Of a stretch of DNA of 64,000 bases, positions 16,465-24,662 are shown one piece after another. The translations under genes were made by a program, and so were the position numbers. This stretch comes from Palsa-504 sp963800415. GTDB lineage: Bacteria; Actinomycetota; Actinomycetes; Streptosporangiales; Streptosporangiaceae. The stretch's first letter is position 1, and the number at the start of each line of letters is the position of its first letter. The notes below the pieces were generated by a model. The model was not told where the DNA came from, made no database searches, and was given only the letters and a program-made list of their open reading frames with translations. The stretch lies in the NCBI GenBank assembly GCA_963800415.1, contig CAWDBS010000071.1, forward strand, positions 37,173 through 101,172, written 5' to 3'.

Positions 16465-17913
16465 TCAAGGACCGCCGTCGTCGTTCGCGCGGACAACGGT
16501 GTATCCATCGCCGTAGGCGCCGGCGAGGCGCCATCCCGTTGGCCACACATGTGAAGCGCCCGGTGAAAGGATTCGCGCTTGCTCGAAATGCAGGGCATCA
16601 GCGCCGCCGCTGAAGGTCGCCCCGCCGAACCAGGCGTCCCCGCTGAAGGTCGCCTCGCCGAACCCGGCGTCGCCGGTAAAGGTCGCCTCGTCAAACGAAG
16701 CGCCGCGGTTGAAGGTTGCCTTACCGAACGACGCGCCGCCGGTGAAGGCCGCCTCGCCGAACGAAGCGCCGCGGTTGAAAGTCGCCTTACCGAACGACGC
16801 GCCGCCGCTGAAGGCCGCCTCGCCGAACGACGCGCCGCGGTTGAAAGTCGCCTTCTCGAACGACGCGCCGCTGAAGGTCGCCTTGTCGAAGCACGCGTCG
16901 CCAGTGAATGCCGCCTCGCCGAACGACGCGCCGCCGCTGAAGGCCGCCCCTCGGAACCCGGCGACGCCGCTGAAGGTCGCCCTGCGGAACCCGGCGACGC
17001 CGCTGAAAGTTGCCCTGCGGAACCCGGCGACGCCGCTGAAGGTCGCCCCGCCGAACTGGGCGTCGCCGCTGAAGGCCGTCCCGCGGAACCCGGCGTCGCC
17101 GCTGAAGGTCGCCTCGCGGAACTGCGCGGCGCCGCTGAAGGTCGCCTCGCCGAACTGGGCGTCGCCGCTGAAGGTCGCCCCGCGGAACGAGGCGTCGCCG
17201 CTGAAGGTCGCCCCGCCAAACCGAGCGTCGCCGCTGAAGGTCGCCCCGCCGAACGAGGCGGCGCCGCCGAAGGCCGCCCCGCGGAAGTTGGCGTCGACCA
17301 TCACGCCGTTTACGAGGTTGAAATCGATGAGAGTGGCGCCGGTGAGATCGAGGCGGATGTTATTCCAGAAACGTGAGCTCTCAGGATCGGTGAACTGCTG
17401 ATCTTCGGCCCTGTCATCGCGCAGATGCTCGGCAAGAATGTGCTGCGCGGTAAGACGCACCCGTCTTTCTTGGTGCCGTGTGCCGCCGATTCCATCAGTC
17501 CCCGTTTCACTCCCAATGCCAGGCTCTTTCTGGCCTTCGGCGGCCTCGGCCTCGGGCTCTGGTTTGCTGGCTGGCGCGGTGGGGAAGAACGGCATGCGCA
17601 GGTAGGCGCAAATGACGTTGACGATGGTCTGGCGGTGTGCGGGGTTGTCCTGAGCGAGCCGTTCGAGTGCGTACAAGCCGCCGAGCCGGACCGGGGCTTT
17701 ATCGCTGCCGAGCTGCTCAACCGCCTTGGTGTAGAGCTCGGTGCTGCGCCGCTCGGTCGCGTCGAGGTCGCTCAGAACTGTCACGATCTCCTGGTGGTGG
17801 CGAGGGAAGGCAAGCATCCGCAGCCAGGCCGGCGTCGGTCGCCACGCTGGCCTGGCACCCTCATGTGCCCGTCGGTCATGGGGGAGCTTCATGAGGACAT
17901 CATCTCCCGGCAA
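16465..17913 (-). CDS. Pentapeptide-repeat protein
   Basis: A 482-residue protein. Residues about 75-115 (RLGGLYALERLAQDNPAHRQ) are the helical N-terminal segment common in actinobacterial pentapeptide proteins, though no membrane helices are present. Residues about 190-440 consist of roughly 45-50 pentapeptides of the A-x-F-x-G type (ATFSGDARFGG and variants), expected to fold as a right-handed quadrilateral beta helix. The DNA of this part is a long array of near-repeats, prone to slippage. Function is unknown; some relatives mimic DNA. It lies between the duplicated GT2 genes, oriented against them. Confidence 0.85.
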   Translation of the reverse strand: MPGDDVLMKLPHDRRAHEGARPAWRPTPAWLRMLAFPRHHQEIVTVLSDLDATERRSTELYTKAVEQLGSDKAPVRLGGLYALERLAQDNPAHRQTIVNVICAYLRMPFFPTAPASKPEPEAEAAEGQKEPGIGSETGTDGIGGTRHQERRVRLTAQHILAEHLRDDRAEDQQFTDPESSRFWNNIRLDLTGATLIDFNLVNGVMVDANFRGAAFGGAASFGGATFSGDARFGGATFSGDASFRGATFSGDAQFGEATFSGAAQFREATFSGDAGFRGTAFSGDAQFGGATFSGVAGFRRATFSGVAGFRRATFSGVAGFRGAAFSGGASFGEAAFTGDACFDKATFSGASFEKATFNRGASFGEAAFSGGASFGKATFNRGASFGEAAFTGGASFGKATFNRGASFDEATFTGDAGFGEATFSGDAWFGGATFSGGADALHFEQARILSPGASHVWPTGWRLAGAYGDGYTVVRANDDGGP

Positions 17914-18192
17914 TAACGTCCATCGCGGGCGGCCACCCTGGACCTGCCGCCGCCCGTGCCGCCCTCACGCGCCGCCGCGGCATCCAGGCCAGGCCCCGCT
18001 CATGACAGACGTGACCGGCGCCCGAACCATCTAGTGCGGCCATCGCGGGCGTCGTAGGATAGGCACGGCCCATGCCGTCGTGCGTTGATGAGTGGTACGA
18101 GCGGGGCGAGAGGGGAGGAGCCAGCGTTGCTGTTGCCTCCGCCGCTCACCGCTGTTGCAGAGCCTCACCTGCTGCCGAGGGAGCGGACGTCC

Positions 18193-18309
18193 TTGACCGT
18201 ATCCGTCGTCATCTGTGCGTCCACGGAGGATCGTTGGCCGCTTCTCCAGGGATCGGTATCATCACCAGAGTCGGATCCCCATGGAAGTATCAGGGTACCC
18301 GGTTGCTGA
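18193..18309 (+). pseudogene. N-terminal remnant of a GT2 glycosyltransferase
   Basis: The frame reads LTVSVVICASTEDRW and PLLQGSVSSPES, clearly parallel to PTVSVVICAYTEDRW and VQLRKSVSSVEA of the GT2 gene at 14033. Similarity ends after about 27 codons, where the sequence runs into the leader of the cupin gene. It is a truncated paralogue, so a further copy of this glycosyltransferase once stood here. Confidence 0.7.
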
Positions 18310-18319
18310 GAGGTGTGTG

Positions 18320-19240
18320 ATGGGTGCACAACCACTAGGGCAAGTCCCCAAGACCATGGGACAGATTGCATTCGACGATGCGTTCCCTGGGCGATCCGTG
18401 GGATTCATCCATGATCTCCACCTCGATGACCGCCTGACCCTCGCCTCAGTCGCAGATCTCGCCGACCGGCTGCCGCGTCGATCAGTGATCGCCGACACGG
18501 CGGCGCAGCCCCTATTGGTTCCTCAAGGAGGTCCGCCTCGGGGTGCCCTGGAACGACCGGGCGACGTCATACGCGATCTGCACAACGCAAACGCCTGGCT
18601 CACCCTGCTCAACGTGGAACACGATCCCGGCATGGCAGAACTCATGAACACTCATCTCGACCAACTCGAGTCGGGGATGATCGCCAAGCAGGGCAGCAAA
18701 CGAGGCAAGATGCGCAGGCGGGTGGCATTCGTCTTTGTTTCCTCCCCGAATTCGGTCACGCCGGTCCACTTCGACATCGAGCACAGCCTGTTGATGCAGG
18801 TCAGTGGGAGCAAGACCGTCAGCATCGGGTGCTTCGAGAGCAACGCAGTTCGACGGCACGAGTTCGACAGGTATTGGGACGGCTCCCACGGGCGGATCGA
18901 GACTCTGCCTCCAGAGGTCGCCGCGTACACCTTGACGCCAGGACGGGCGGTGTACATACCTCCCGGCACGCCGCACTGGGTGCATAACGGTCCCGACATT
19001 TCGCTGTCCGTGACGCTCACGTACTTCACCGCTGCGACCGTTCGCGAGAACCGCATTGAGGACTTCAACTCGTATCTTCGGCGGCGGCACGTGAAGCCAC
19101 GGGAGCCGGGGCGTTCCACCACCGTTGACACAGCCAAGGTCTGCGCCATGGGAGTCTGGGCCATCGGACGACGCCTTCGGTCTGCCTCGGTCGGCAGGAA
19201 GCAGCAGGACAGCCAAGCCCATGCTGAGGGAGCGGGCTAA
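18320..19240 (+). CDS. Cupin-like/JmjC-domain protein (possible 2-oxoglutarate/Fe(II) hydroxylase)
   Basis: A 306-residue protein with a double-stranded beta-helix core. The iron-binding triad is visible as HFD within TPVHFDIEHSLLMQVSGSKT (His and Asp) and the distal His in IPPGTPHWVHNG. This arrangement is typical of cupin_8/JmjC hydroxylases acting on proteins or small molecules. ATG at 18320 is chosen because GAGAGG lies 6 bases upstream; an earlier in-frame start at 18215 would run into the GT2 remnant. It faces the acyltransferase gene convergently. The substrate is unknown; peptide or glycan tailoring is possible. Confidence 0.75.
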   Translation: MGAQPLGQVPKTMGQIAFDDAFPGRSVGFIHDLHLDDRLTLASVADLADRLPRRSVIADTAAQPLLVPQGGPPRGALERPGDVIRDLHNANAWLTLLNVEHDPGMAELMNTHLDQLESGMIAKQGSKRGKMRRRVAFVFVSSPNSVTPVHFDIEHSLLMQVSGSKTVSIGCFESNAVRRHEFDRYWDGSHGRIETLPPEVAAYTLTPGRAVYIPPGTPHWVHNGPDISLSVTLTYFTAATVRENRIEDFNSYLRRRHVKPREPGRSTTVDTAKVCAMGVWAIGRRLRSASVGRKQQDSQAHAEGAG

Positions 19241-19261
19241 CGGGTCAGGGGAGTCAGCCAG

Positions 19262-20362
19262 TCAGGCCTTCCACCGGGCGACGGCGGATCTGCCGAAGCG
19301 AACGCACCGGACCGCTGTCTGCGTGGCTTGGAACGTCGCCGCCTGGGTGACGCCTCCGAGTCGGCCCACAACCCCCTTGCCCGCTACCAGCCTCACCATC
19401 TCTCGATGGTTGGGCGCGAACCGTCCCTTATAGGGCTCGTCGCCTCGGAGGAAGTCCACTTCGCTGAAGCCTCGGGTACATGCGTCGTCGATGATGGCGG
19501 CGAGCAGGACGGTCGTGGCATCCCGCCAGTGGCGATCGGTGAGCCGGGCGCTTTGATACAGGCTCACCCGGCCGGCCACCTCGAACGCCGTCACGGTCGC
19601 GACCACCAGGTTGTCGTTTCTGAGTTCGTGGACGACCACCTCATCGGCCGCGCAGCCACCAGCGAATCCGGCCGCGAAGCGATCGAAGACGGGCAGGAAG
19701 CCGGAGCGGCTTCCCCACTGGGACTGGTGGAGTTCGCGCAGGGTGTCGAGGCGCTGGACGACGGCCCGGCCCCGGATCGTCTGATGCGTCACGCCTTGGG
19801 CCGCGAGGCGCCTGGCGGAGACACGGAGGTTCCGGCGGAACAGCGAGGGCAGGGTGGCCCGGTACGCCTCCGGGCTGTCGGGCAAGGGCGTGAAGGGGGC
19901 CACGGCCATGGGCTGGCGGCGAACGCGGCCGGGCAGGGCTTCGATCAACTGTGACCCGGCCCGGATGCCCTTGAGGTCCAAGAGGCGCTCACCAGGACGA
20001 CAGAGCCAGTTCCGGAGGAGGCTGACCACCGCCGCCTCGTGGCCGGGGGCGGCGAGCAGGTCGAGATGATCCGGGCACAGCGATCCGTCTCCCATCATCC
20101 GGACGCTTAGCACCGGGCGGCGCTTCTCCAAGGCGAGGCCTCCGAGGAGGTTCGTCCCGTCGACCACCAGAAGGAAGTGGCGGCCAGGTCCACCGGCCCC
20201 GGTCAACCACCACGATCGCAGGAAGGGCGACGGAAGAGGGGAAGAATCCACCAGCTGATCCCACTGCGCAGCCCACCCGTTGAGGCGGGGGACGTCGAGC
20301 AAGCTGAGTGGAGCCACTATCGGATCTCGCGCCGCGTGGTTGCCTTCGGGGAGGGGGCGCAT
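19262..20362 (-). CDS. CelD/BcsL (FemAB-like) GNAT acyltransferase
   Basis: A 366-residue member of the acyltransferase family that includes CelD-like exopolysaccharide proteins and FemAB-type enzymes. An N-terminal domain (PSPFLRSWWLTGAGGPGRHF) precedes the C-terminal GNAT fold, with FRRNLRVSARRLAAQG, LYQSARLTDRHWRDATT and the conserved ending DFLRGDEPYKGRFAP. Such proteins acylate polysaccharides or add amino acids. Length is typical. It stands inside the polysaccharide region between the two GT2 copies, so modification of the same polymer is plausible. Confidence 0.8.
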   Translation of the reverse strand: MRPLPEGNHAARDPIVAPLSLLDVPRLNGWAAQWDQLVDSSPLPSPFLRSWWLTGAGGPGRHFLLVVDGTNLLGGLALEKRRPVLSVRMMGDGSLCPDHLDLLAAPGHEAAVVSLLRNWLCRPGERLLDLKGIRAGSQLIEALPGRVRRQPMAVAPFTPLPDSPEAYRATLPSLFRRNLRVSARRLAAQGVTHQTIRGRAVVQRLDTLRELHQSQWGSRSGFLPVFDRFAAGFAGGCAADEVVVHELRNDNLVVATVTAFEVAGRVSLYQSARLTDRHWRDATTVLLAAIIDDACTRGFSEVDFLRGDEPYKGRFAPNHREMVRLVAGKGVVGRLGGVTQAATFQATQTAVRCVRFGRSAVARWKA

Positions 20363-20412
20363 CTCACGCCAACAGTCTTCCCACGACCGGCTGAGACATT
20401 CTCACACTCCCT

Positions 20413-20523
20413 GTGCCGGACTGCGGACTGTTCCACACCTTCGATGGCGAGGAGCGACCAGGATACGTGGCGAGTCTGGCGTCGGTGACCGAGCACGATG
20501 GAATCCTGGTAGATCCATCATGA
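20413..20523 (+). pseudogene. SAM-dependent methyltransferase remnant
   Basis: A 36-codon frame reading DCGLFHTFDGEERPGYVASL and ASVTEHDG matches the region of class I SAM-dependent methyltransferases that usually reads D-x-GLFH-x-FDDE-x-R-x-YVASL...PGG. No SAM-binding motif precedes it. The rest of 20363-20758 holds no recognisable gene. Confidence 0.5.
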
Positions 20524-20758
20524 ACTGATACGCCTCTGCGGGTGATCGTCGCGGTGGATTCCAACGTCTGCCACACTTGCTTGCCGTCGAAATCGGTCGT
20601 GATTGACATGCCCGGAATGTACCGGACGTCGTAGACGTGGCACCCCTGAATACCGGTGGTGATGTCCGGTCCATGCGGCTACACGGTAACGTTCACTCGA
20701 CAAGTGCTCCTTGAAATATCGTATCCTTTGCCCTACGGATGGGTAGCATCCTTAGGCC

Positions 20759-20944
20759 GTGCCACATGACAATGGACGCGCCCGTCTCTGCATATGCGGG
20801 CATCCTTACTCCGCGCACCAGCACTACCGGCGTGGAGCGGAGTGCTCGCTTTGTCCGGACTGCCGGCGTTGGCGGCGGGGTCGCGGGCAGATCATGCGCG
20901 TCGTCAGGGGGCTGATTAGCCGGCCCGGACGTGAAGATCTCTAG
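20759..20944 (+). CDS. Small Cys/His-rich (zinc-ribbon-like) protein
   Basis: A 61-residue protein with ordered metal-ligand candidates: CICGH, then H-x-H in AHQHYRRGAECSLCPDCRRW. This CGH...H-x-HYR-x-G-x-x-C...C pattern resembles small actinobacterial proteins of unknown function. The start is GTG at 20759; no clear ribosome binding site precedes it. It could bind zinc structurally, perhaps in a nucleic-acid context. The role is unknown. Confidence 0.5.
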   Translation: MPHDNGRARLCICGHPYSAHQHYRRGAECSLCPDCRRWRRGRGQIMRVVRGLISRPGREDL

Positions 20945-21196
20945 GCAAGCCATGGCTACCTTCGTGCAGGAGACCCGGTGAACACCGGCGGATGGCCGCG
21001 GGCGCATCGGCTCGGCTGATGTGCCTGGTCGGCGTGCGCAGCGGTCACCCATCCTGGCGGCGCGCCGCCCATGTCATAGAAACGGTACCGGTCGCGGCAG
21101 GCCTATCTGCCCCCGCATATGCCGCCAGTGGGTCAGTACTGCTGGCCCTGCCCGCGGCGGCCGCGGTTCCCGCCAGCCTCGTACGGCATCAGAAAG

Positions 21197-21440
21197 CCAA
21201 GGTAATCACGGACAGAAACCAGCCGGTTACATGAAGTTCTGCGACAGAGTCGCACAAAAGCCATACCAGGCATCTTCCTCCAGCATGATATTGGCTGGTA
21301 TCGTTTGTATTTCCGTATGTCACGGGACGGTGGAGGTGAATGAAACTTAAACAGCAGGCGACTTCATCTCGGGGTTAGGCTGTGTAAAGGGTCGCCGACT
21401 TATTTTGCCTGGAATCATGAGGAAAACATGGTGTCTCAGG
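21197..21440 (+). repeat. Leader repeat, copy 2 (244 bp), upstream of GT2 gene copy 2
   Basis: Counterpart of 15215-15458. The TGCGAC-AGA-GTCGCA hairpin (21240-21254) and the ATACCAG/CTGGTAT pair (21263-21269, 21295-21301) are conserved, while the loop between the latter has changed. A 39-codon frame (21231-21350) parallels the 37-codon frame of copy 1. Immediately after it, ATG 21428 opens a 33-codon frame (MVSQATRQDMSSADMR..., ending 21529) that shares only MVSQ with the glycosyltransferase start in copy 1. About 134 bases (21441-21574) are absent from copy 1. Confidence 0.7.
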
Positions 21441-21570
21441 CTACCAGGCAAGACATGTCATCGGCGGATATGCGAGCCGCGTCACCCAGCCAGGACCGCG
21501 GCGGGTATTCGAGGTACTATCGCCGCTAGGCCGGGACCCCGCCTTGCTGCAGAAGCAGGAAGGCGCCGCT

Positions 21571-21682
21571 ATGCTCGGCTCGAATCTACCTTGGCCACGT
21601 GTATCCGTGGTCGTTCCGACTTTGAATGAAGCAAGAAACCTGCCGTACGTTTTCTCGCGGCTGCCCGCGGAGGTCCACGAGG
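21571..21682 (+). pseudogene. GT2 glycosyltransferase copy 2, 5' part (split by IS4-type element)
   Basis: ATG 21571, with AGGAAGG ending 7 bases before it, starts MLGSNLPWPRVSVVVPTLNE and continues to PAEVHE, identical in the shared part to copy 1. It stops at 21682 where the insertion element begins. The last 11 bases (GGTCCACGAGG, 21672-21682) recur at 23702-23712 as the target duplication. Removing the element and one repeat restores an unbroken frame into the 3' part. Confidence 0.9.
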
Positions 21683-23701
21683 CAACGCCAGGTCTTTTAG
21701 GTATTTCGGCCCTGCCGGGTGGTTGATGCTCCTGTGTTCCAGGTGGTTCGTGGAGTCCTTTTCCTTACGGGATGCGGGCATGGTTTCTGCCCGCGTGTCG
21801 CGACGGCTCGGGCGCGCGGTTCCACGGGCCGCGAGGCGGTGCGGCCTGCCTCCTTTCTTCACGCGGGGCCGGGGTGCTGGTTCAGTGACGGCCGGGCGCG
21901 TACACGATGACCTCGTATTTCCCGGTCACGGTGGGCTTGGTCGCTGACGTGTGCGGGAATTTCGGGCGTGCTTTCTGCTCGCGCGGGGAGTGCCGGTTCC
22001 GGCCAGGGATGTTGAGGGCGTGCAGGTGAGCGCGGGCGGCGGCGTCTCCCGCGGCGGCGAGCGCCGCGAGGGAGGAGGCAGCGGTGACCTGGGTGGTTTC
22101 CATGGAGCGGACGGCGTGGTGCCAGGCGGCGGTGAAGGATTCCTCGTCGGCGGTGACCGGCCGCGCGTCCTTGCGGCGCAGGGCGCGGGCGGCGGCTTCC
22201 TCGCTGCGAAGGGTGGCGGCCTCGCCGGCGCGGACCAGCTGGGTGGCCGTCAGCCAGGCCCAGGCTTCCTGCAGGACGAGCTGCGGGCAGCCAGAGCGGA
22301 GCACGGGCCCGGAGGTCCGGTTCCCGGCGCCGGTGATCGTCGCCTTGTCCTCGCCGAACGTCGTCTCCGACGCGGTCCACCTGGCGGGATAGGCCTCCCG
22401 GATGCTGGCAGCGGGCACCGCCAGCTCGTCGGGGAAGGTGGTGACCAGGGTGCAGGTCTCCGATACCTCTTCCCCGTCCGGGCCGGTTACGAGGACGGAG
22501 TGCTCGGCGACCCGGACCGGGAGCCGGTCCTCCTTCTTCCCGGACGGGGCGTTCAGCCAGCTGGTGCGGGACCCGTCGGGCAGCCAGCCCTTGCCCGGGG
22601 TGTCCTGGAAGGGCAGGGCGATACCGCCCTTGACGCGGGCGATGACGTGCCCTTCGGCCAGGAGGATCGCGGTGATCAGGTCATGGCCGGGGAAGTTCCG
22701 GTCGAAGAGGGTGACCCGGTGCGCGAACAGTTCCGGCCGCTCCCGCGCGAGGTCCTTCAGCAGGGTCTGCTCCCCGTCGGAGGCCTTCCCGATGGCGGCG
22801 GCGAGGATCGCGCGGCCGGCGCGGGCGGTCAGCGCGACGATCCTGGCCTGCGGGAACGGGGAGGACCCGTCCCCGGTCCCGGTCGTGCCGAAATAGTTCC
22901 GGTTCTCCGTCGTGTCCGCCAGGTTCACCAGCATGCCGTCGGCGGCGTTCACGGGCATCCCGGCCAGCATGACCGCGGACGGCTCATCGTCGCCGATGAG
23001 GGGGCCTGCGGCGTGCCAGAAGATCTCCTCCATGATCTCCGCCGGGATCAGCAGCCGCCATCCGGTGACCGTCTTCCCGGTGGGGATGTGCCAGGCCAGG
23101 GTGAACGGGATGTCCGCGAGCAGCCCGGCCAGGGTCCGCATCGCCTCTGAGTACGAGGAGCCGGGCAGCAGGGTCATCGCGATTACCAGGCGGATGACCA
23201 GCGGATACGACATCAGCCGGCGGCGTTCCCGCGGCCGGAGGCGCCCGTTCATCACCGCATTCCCGGCGATCTTGTCGATCACGCCGTCGCCGAGATGCGC
23301 CTCCAGGCCGCCGAGGCGGACCAGGTCCGGCAGCCACGCATCCGCCAGCACGGTGCCGTCCCGCTTCACGAACGCCGGCGCGGTCAGGACCGGCCGGAAG
23401 AACCCCGTCTCCTCGCCTTTCGCCGGCGCCATCCCGGCCACGGTGACCGACCGGGAACTGTGAACCCGCAGGTCAGCGGCACGAACCGTCAGCGTCCCCG
23501 CCGGCGTCCCGGCGGCAGGGAACTGCGCGGAACGAATTGCGGCATCAGTACAGACAAGGCTAGATTGCACCCGGGACTCCCTGGTGAGCGCGGAATTCGA
23601 CACTCAACGCCTACCAGGAGTCCCGCTCAGCTTCCAAAGCGGCACAAAACGCCAGGTCACGCAGCCAAGCCAGGCTGAAACCGCCTAAATCCATGGTGTT
23701 G
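21683..23701 (-). mobile_element. Complete IS4-family insertion sequence, 2,019 bp
   Basis: The ends are imperfect inverted repeats of about 29 bp: the left end starts CAACGCCAGGTCTTTTAGG and the reverse complement of the right end starts CAACACCATGGATTTAGG, both continuing with TTTC and GCC. The flanks are an exact 11-bp duplication, GGTCCACGAGG (21672-21682 and 23702-23712), within the 10-12 bp range known for IS4-type elements. A single transposase gene fills it. The target is GT2 copy 2, and the uninterrupted sequence exists in copy 1, proving the insertion point. Confidence 0.92.
21882..23603 (-). CDS. IS4-family DDE transposase
   Basis: A 573-residue transposase that cuts and pastes the surrounding element. 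The N-terminal region (LGDGVIDKIAGNAVMNGRLR, LPGSSYSEAMRTLAGLL) matches the IS4 N-terminal domain. The catalytic core includes LAGMPVNAADGMLVNLADT, LTLFDRNFPGHDLI-type strands and the C-terminal YPARWTASETTFGEDK, the counterpart of the YREK signature, with one extra residue between R and E. The start is GTG at 23603. The frame is complete and the terminal repeats are present, so the element may be active. Confidence 0.9.
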   Translation of the reverse strand: MSNSALTRESRVQSSLVCTDAAIRSAQFPAAGTPAGTLTVRAADLRVHSSRSVTVAGMAPAKGEETGFFRPVLTAPAFVKRDGTVLADAWLPDLVRLGGLEAHLGDGVIDKIAGNAVMNGRLRPRERRRLMSYPLVIRLVIAMTLLPGSSYSEAMRTLAGLLADIPFTLAWHIPTGKTVTGWRLLIPAEIMEEIFWHAAGPLIGDDEPSAVMLAGMPVNAADGMLVNLADTTENRNYFGTTGTGDGSSPFPQARIVALTARAGRAILAAAIGKASDGEQTLLKDLARERPELFAHRVTLFDRNFPGHDLITAILLAEGHVIARVKGGIALPFQDTPGKGWLPDGSRTSWLNAPSGKKEDRLPVRVAEHSVLVTGPDGEEVSETCTLVTTFPDELAVPAASIREAYPARWTASETTFGEDKATITGAGNRTSGPVLRSGCPQLVLQEAWAWLTATQLVRAGEAATLRSEEAAARALRRKDARPVTADEESFTAAWHHAVRSMETTQVTAASSLAALAAAGDAAARAHLHALNIPGRNRHSPREQKARPKFPHTSATKPTVTGKYEVIVYAPGRH

Positions 23702-24527
23702 GGTCCACGAGGTGATCGTGGTGGACGGGCACTCGGTGGACGACACGATCGCGGTAGCCCGCCGGCTACGGCCCGACGTCCGGGTAGTGCTGCAGACCCG
23801 CCGGGGGAAGGGGAACGCGCTCGCTTGCGGGTTCGAAGCCGCGACCGGTGACGTCATCGCCATGGTCGACGCGGATGGCTCGGCGGATCCGGGCGAGATC
23901 CCGAAGTTCGTGCATGCGCTGCTGAGCGGCGCGGACTTCGCAAAGGGAACACGGTTCGCCGCGGGCGGCGGCAGCAGTGACATCACGCGGCTGCGCAGGC
24001 TCGGTAACCGCCTGCTCGGCGGGGTGGTCAATCTCTGCCATGGAACGCACTACTCAGACCTCTGCTACGGATTCAACGTGTTCTGGCAGAAGCACGTTCC
24101 GGTCCTGGGCCTGGACATCACCTCTCCTCCTTCACCCAGGGGCGACGGGCGGCTGTGGGGCGACGGCTTCGAGATCGAGACGCTCATCCACATGCGGGTA
24201 GCGGAGGAGGGGCTCCGCGTCGCTGAAGTTCCAAGTTTCGAGCATGCCAGGATCCACGGGGCGAGCAACCTGGACGCCATCAGCGACGGCCTTCGCGTGC
24301 TGACGACCATCCTGGTCGAACGCCGCCGCGCCCGCTGCCGTCACCGTTCCCGCCGCCGCGCGCCGGGCGCACGAACCGCGGCGGTACTGGCCCACGGCCT
24401 TATCCACACGGAGACGGCCTTCGTGCGCATGCTTTACGTCCTGCACTCCATCGAGCACAGCCGCCCCCTGCATACACCGGGCAAGACACCGGCTATCCGG
24501 CCACCGACCACATCGCCGATCAGATAG
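23702..24527 (+). pseudogene. GT2 glycosyltransferase copy 2, 3' part
   Basis: Begins with the second target duplication and continues VIVVDGHSVDDTIAVARRLR, PDVRVVLQTRRGKGNALACG, MVDADGSADPGEIPKF to the stop at 24527. Unlike copy 1 it has no internal frameshift, so the gene would be intact without the insertion. Homology to copy 1 ends about 15 codons before the stop, after RPLHTPGKTP. An internal GTG at 23712 could in theory restart translation, but the N-terminal nucleotide-binding strand would be missing. Confidence 0.9.
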
Positions 24528-24605
24528 TGCGCACCGTCCAGCATTGCGCTCAGGCTATCGCCGTACGACTCCTCTGCGGCGGCCGGCCTGGACGACGATC
24601 GAGGC

Positions 24606-24662
24606 ATGGCCAGTCCGATGCACATGATCACGCTGCCGTCCGGAGACCCAGTCCCGGTGCTT
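24606..24662 (+). pseudogene. Aldo/keto reductase N-terminal remnant
   Basis: ATG 24606 opens MASPMHMITLPSGDPVPVLG, which matches the first strand of many aldo/keto reductases (MITLPSGD-x-VPVLGQGTWG). The following sequence diverges at about 24663. The fragment overlaps the 3' extension of the carboxylase frame on the opposite strand, supporting the idea that this junction is a rearrangement point. Confidence 0.5.

Noticed and set aside
16579..17376. CRISPR-like appearance of the repeated DNA
   Set aside because: The 15-bp periodicity is the coding pattern of pentapeptide repeats, with no separate spacers.
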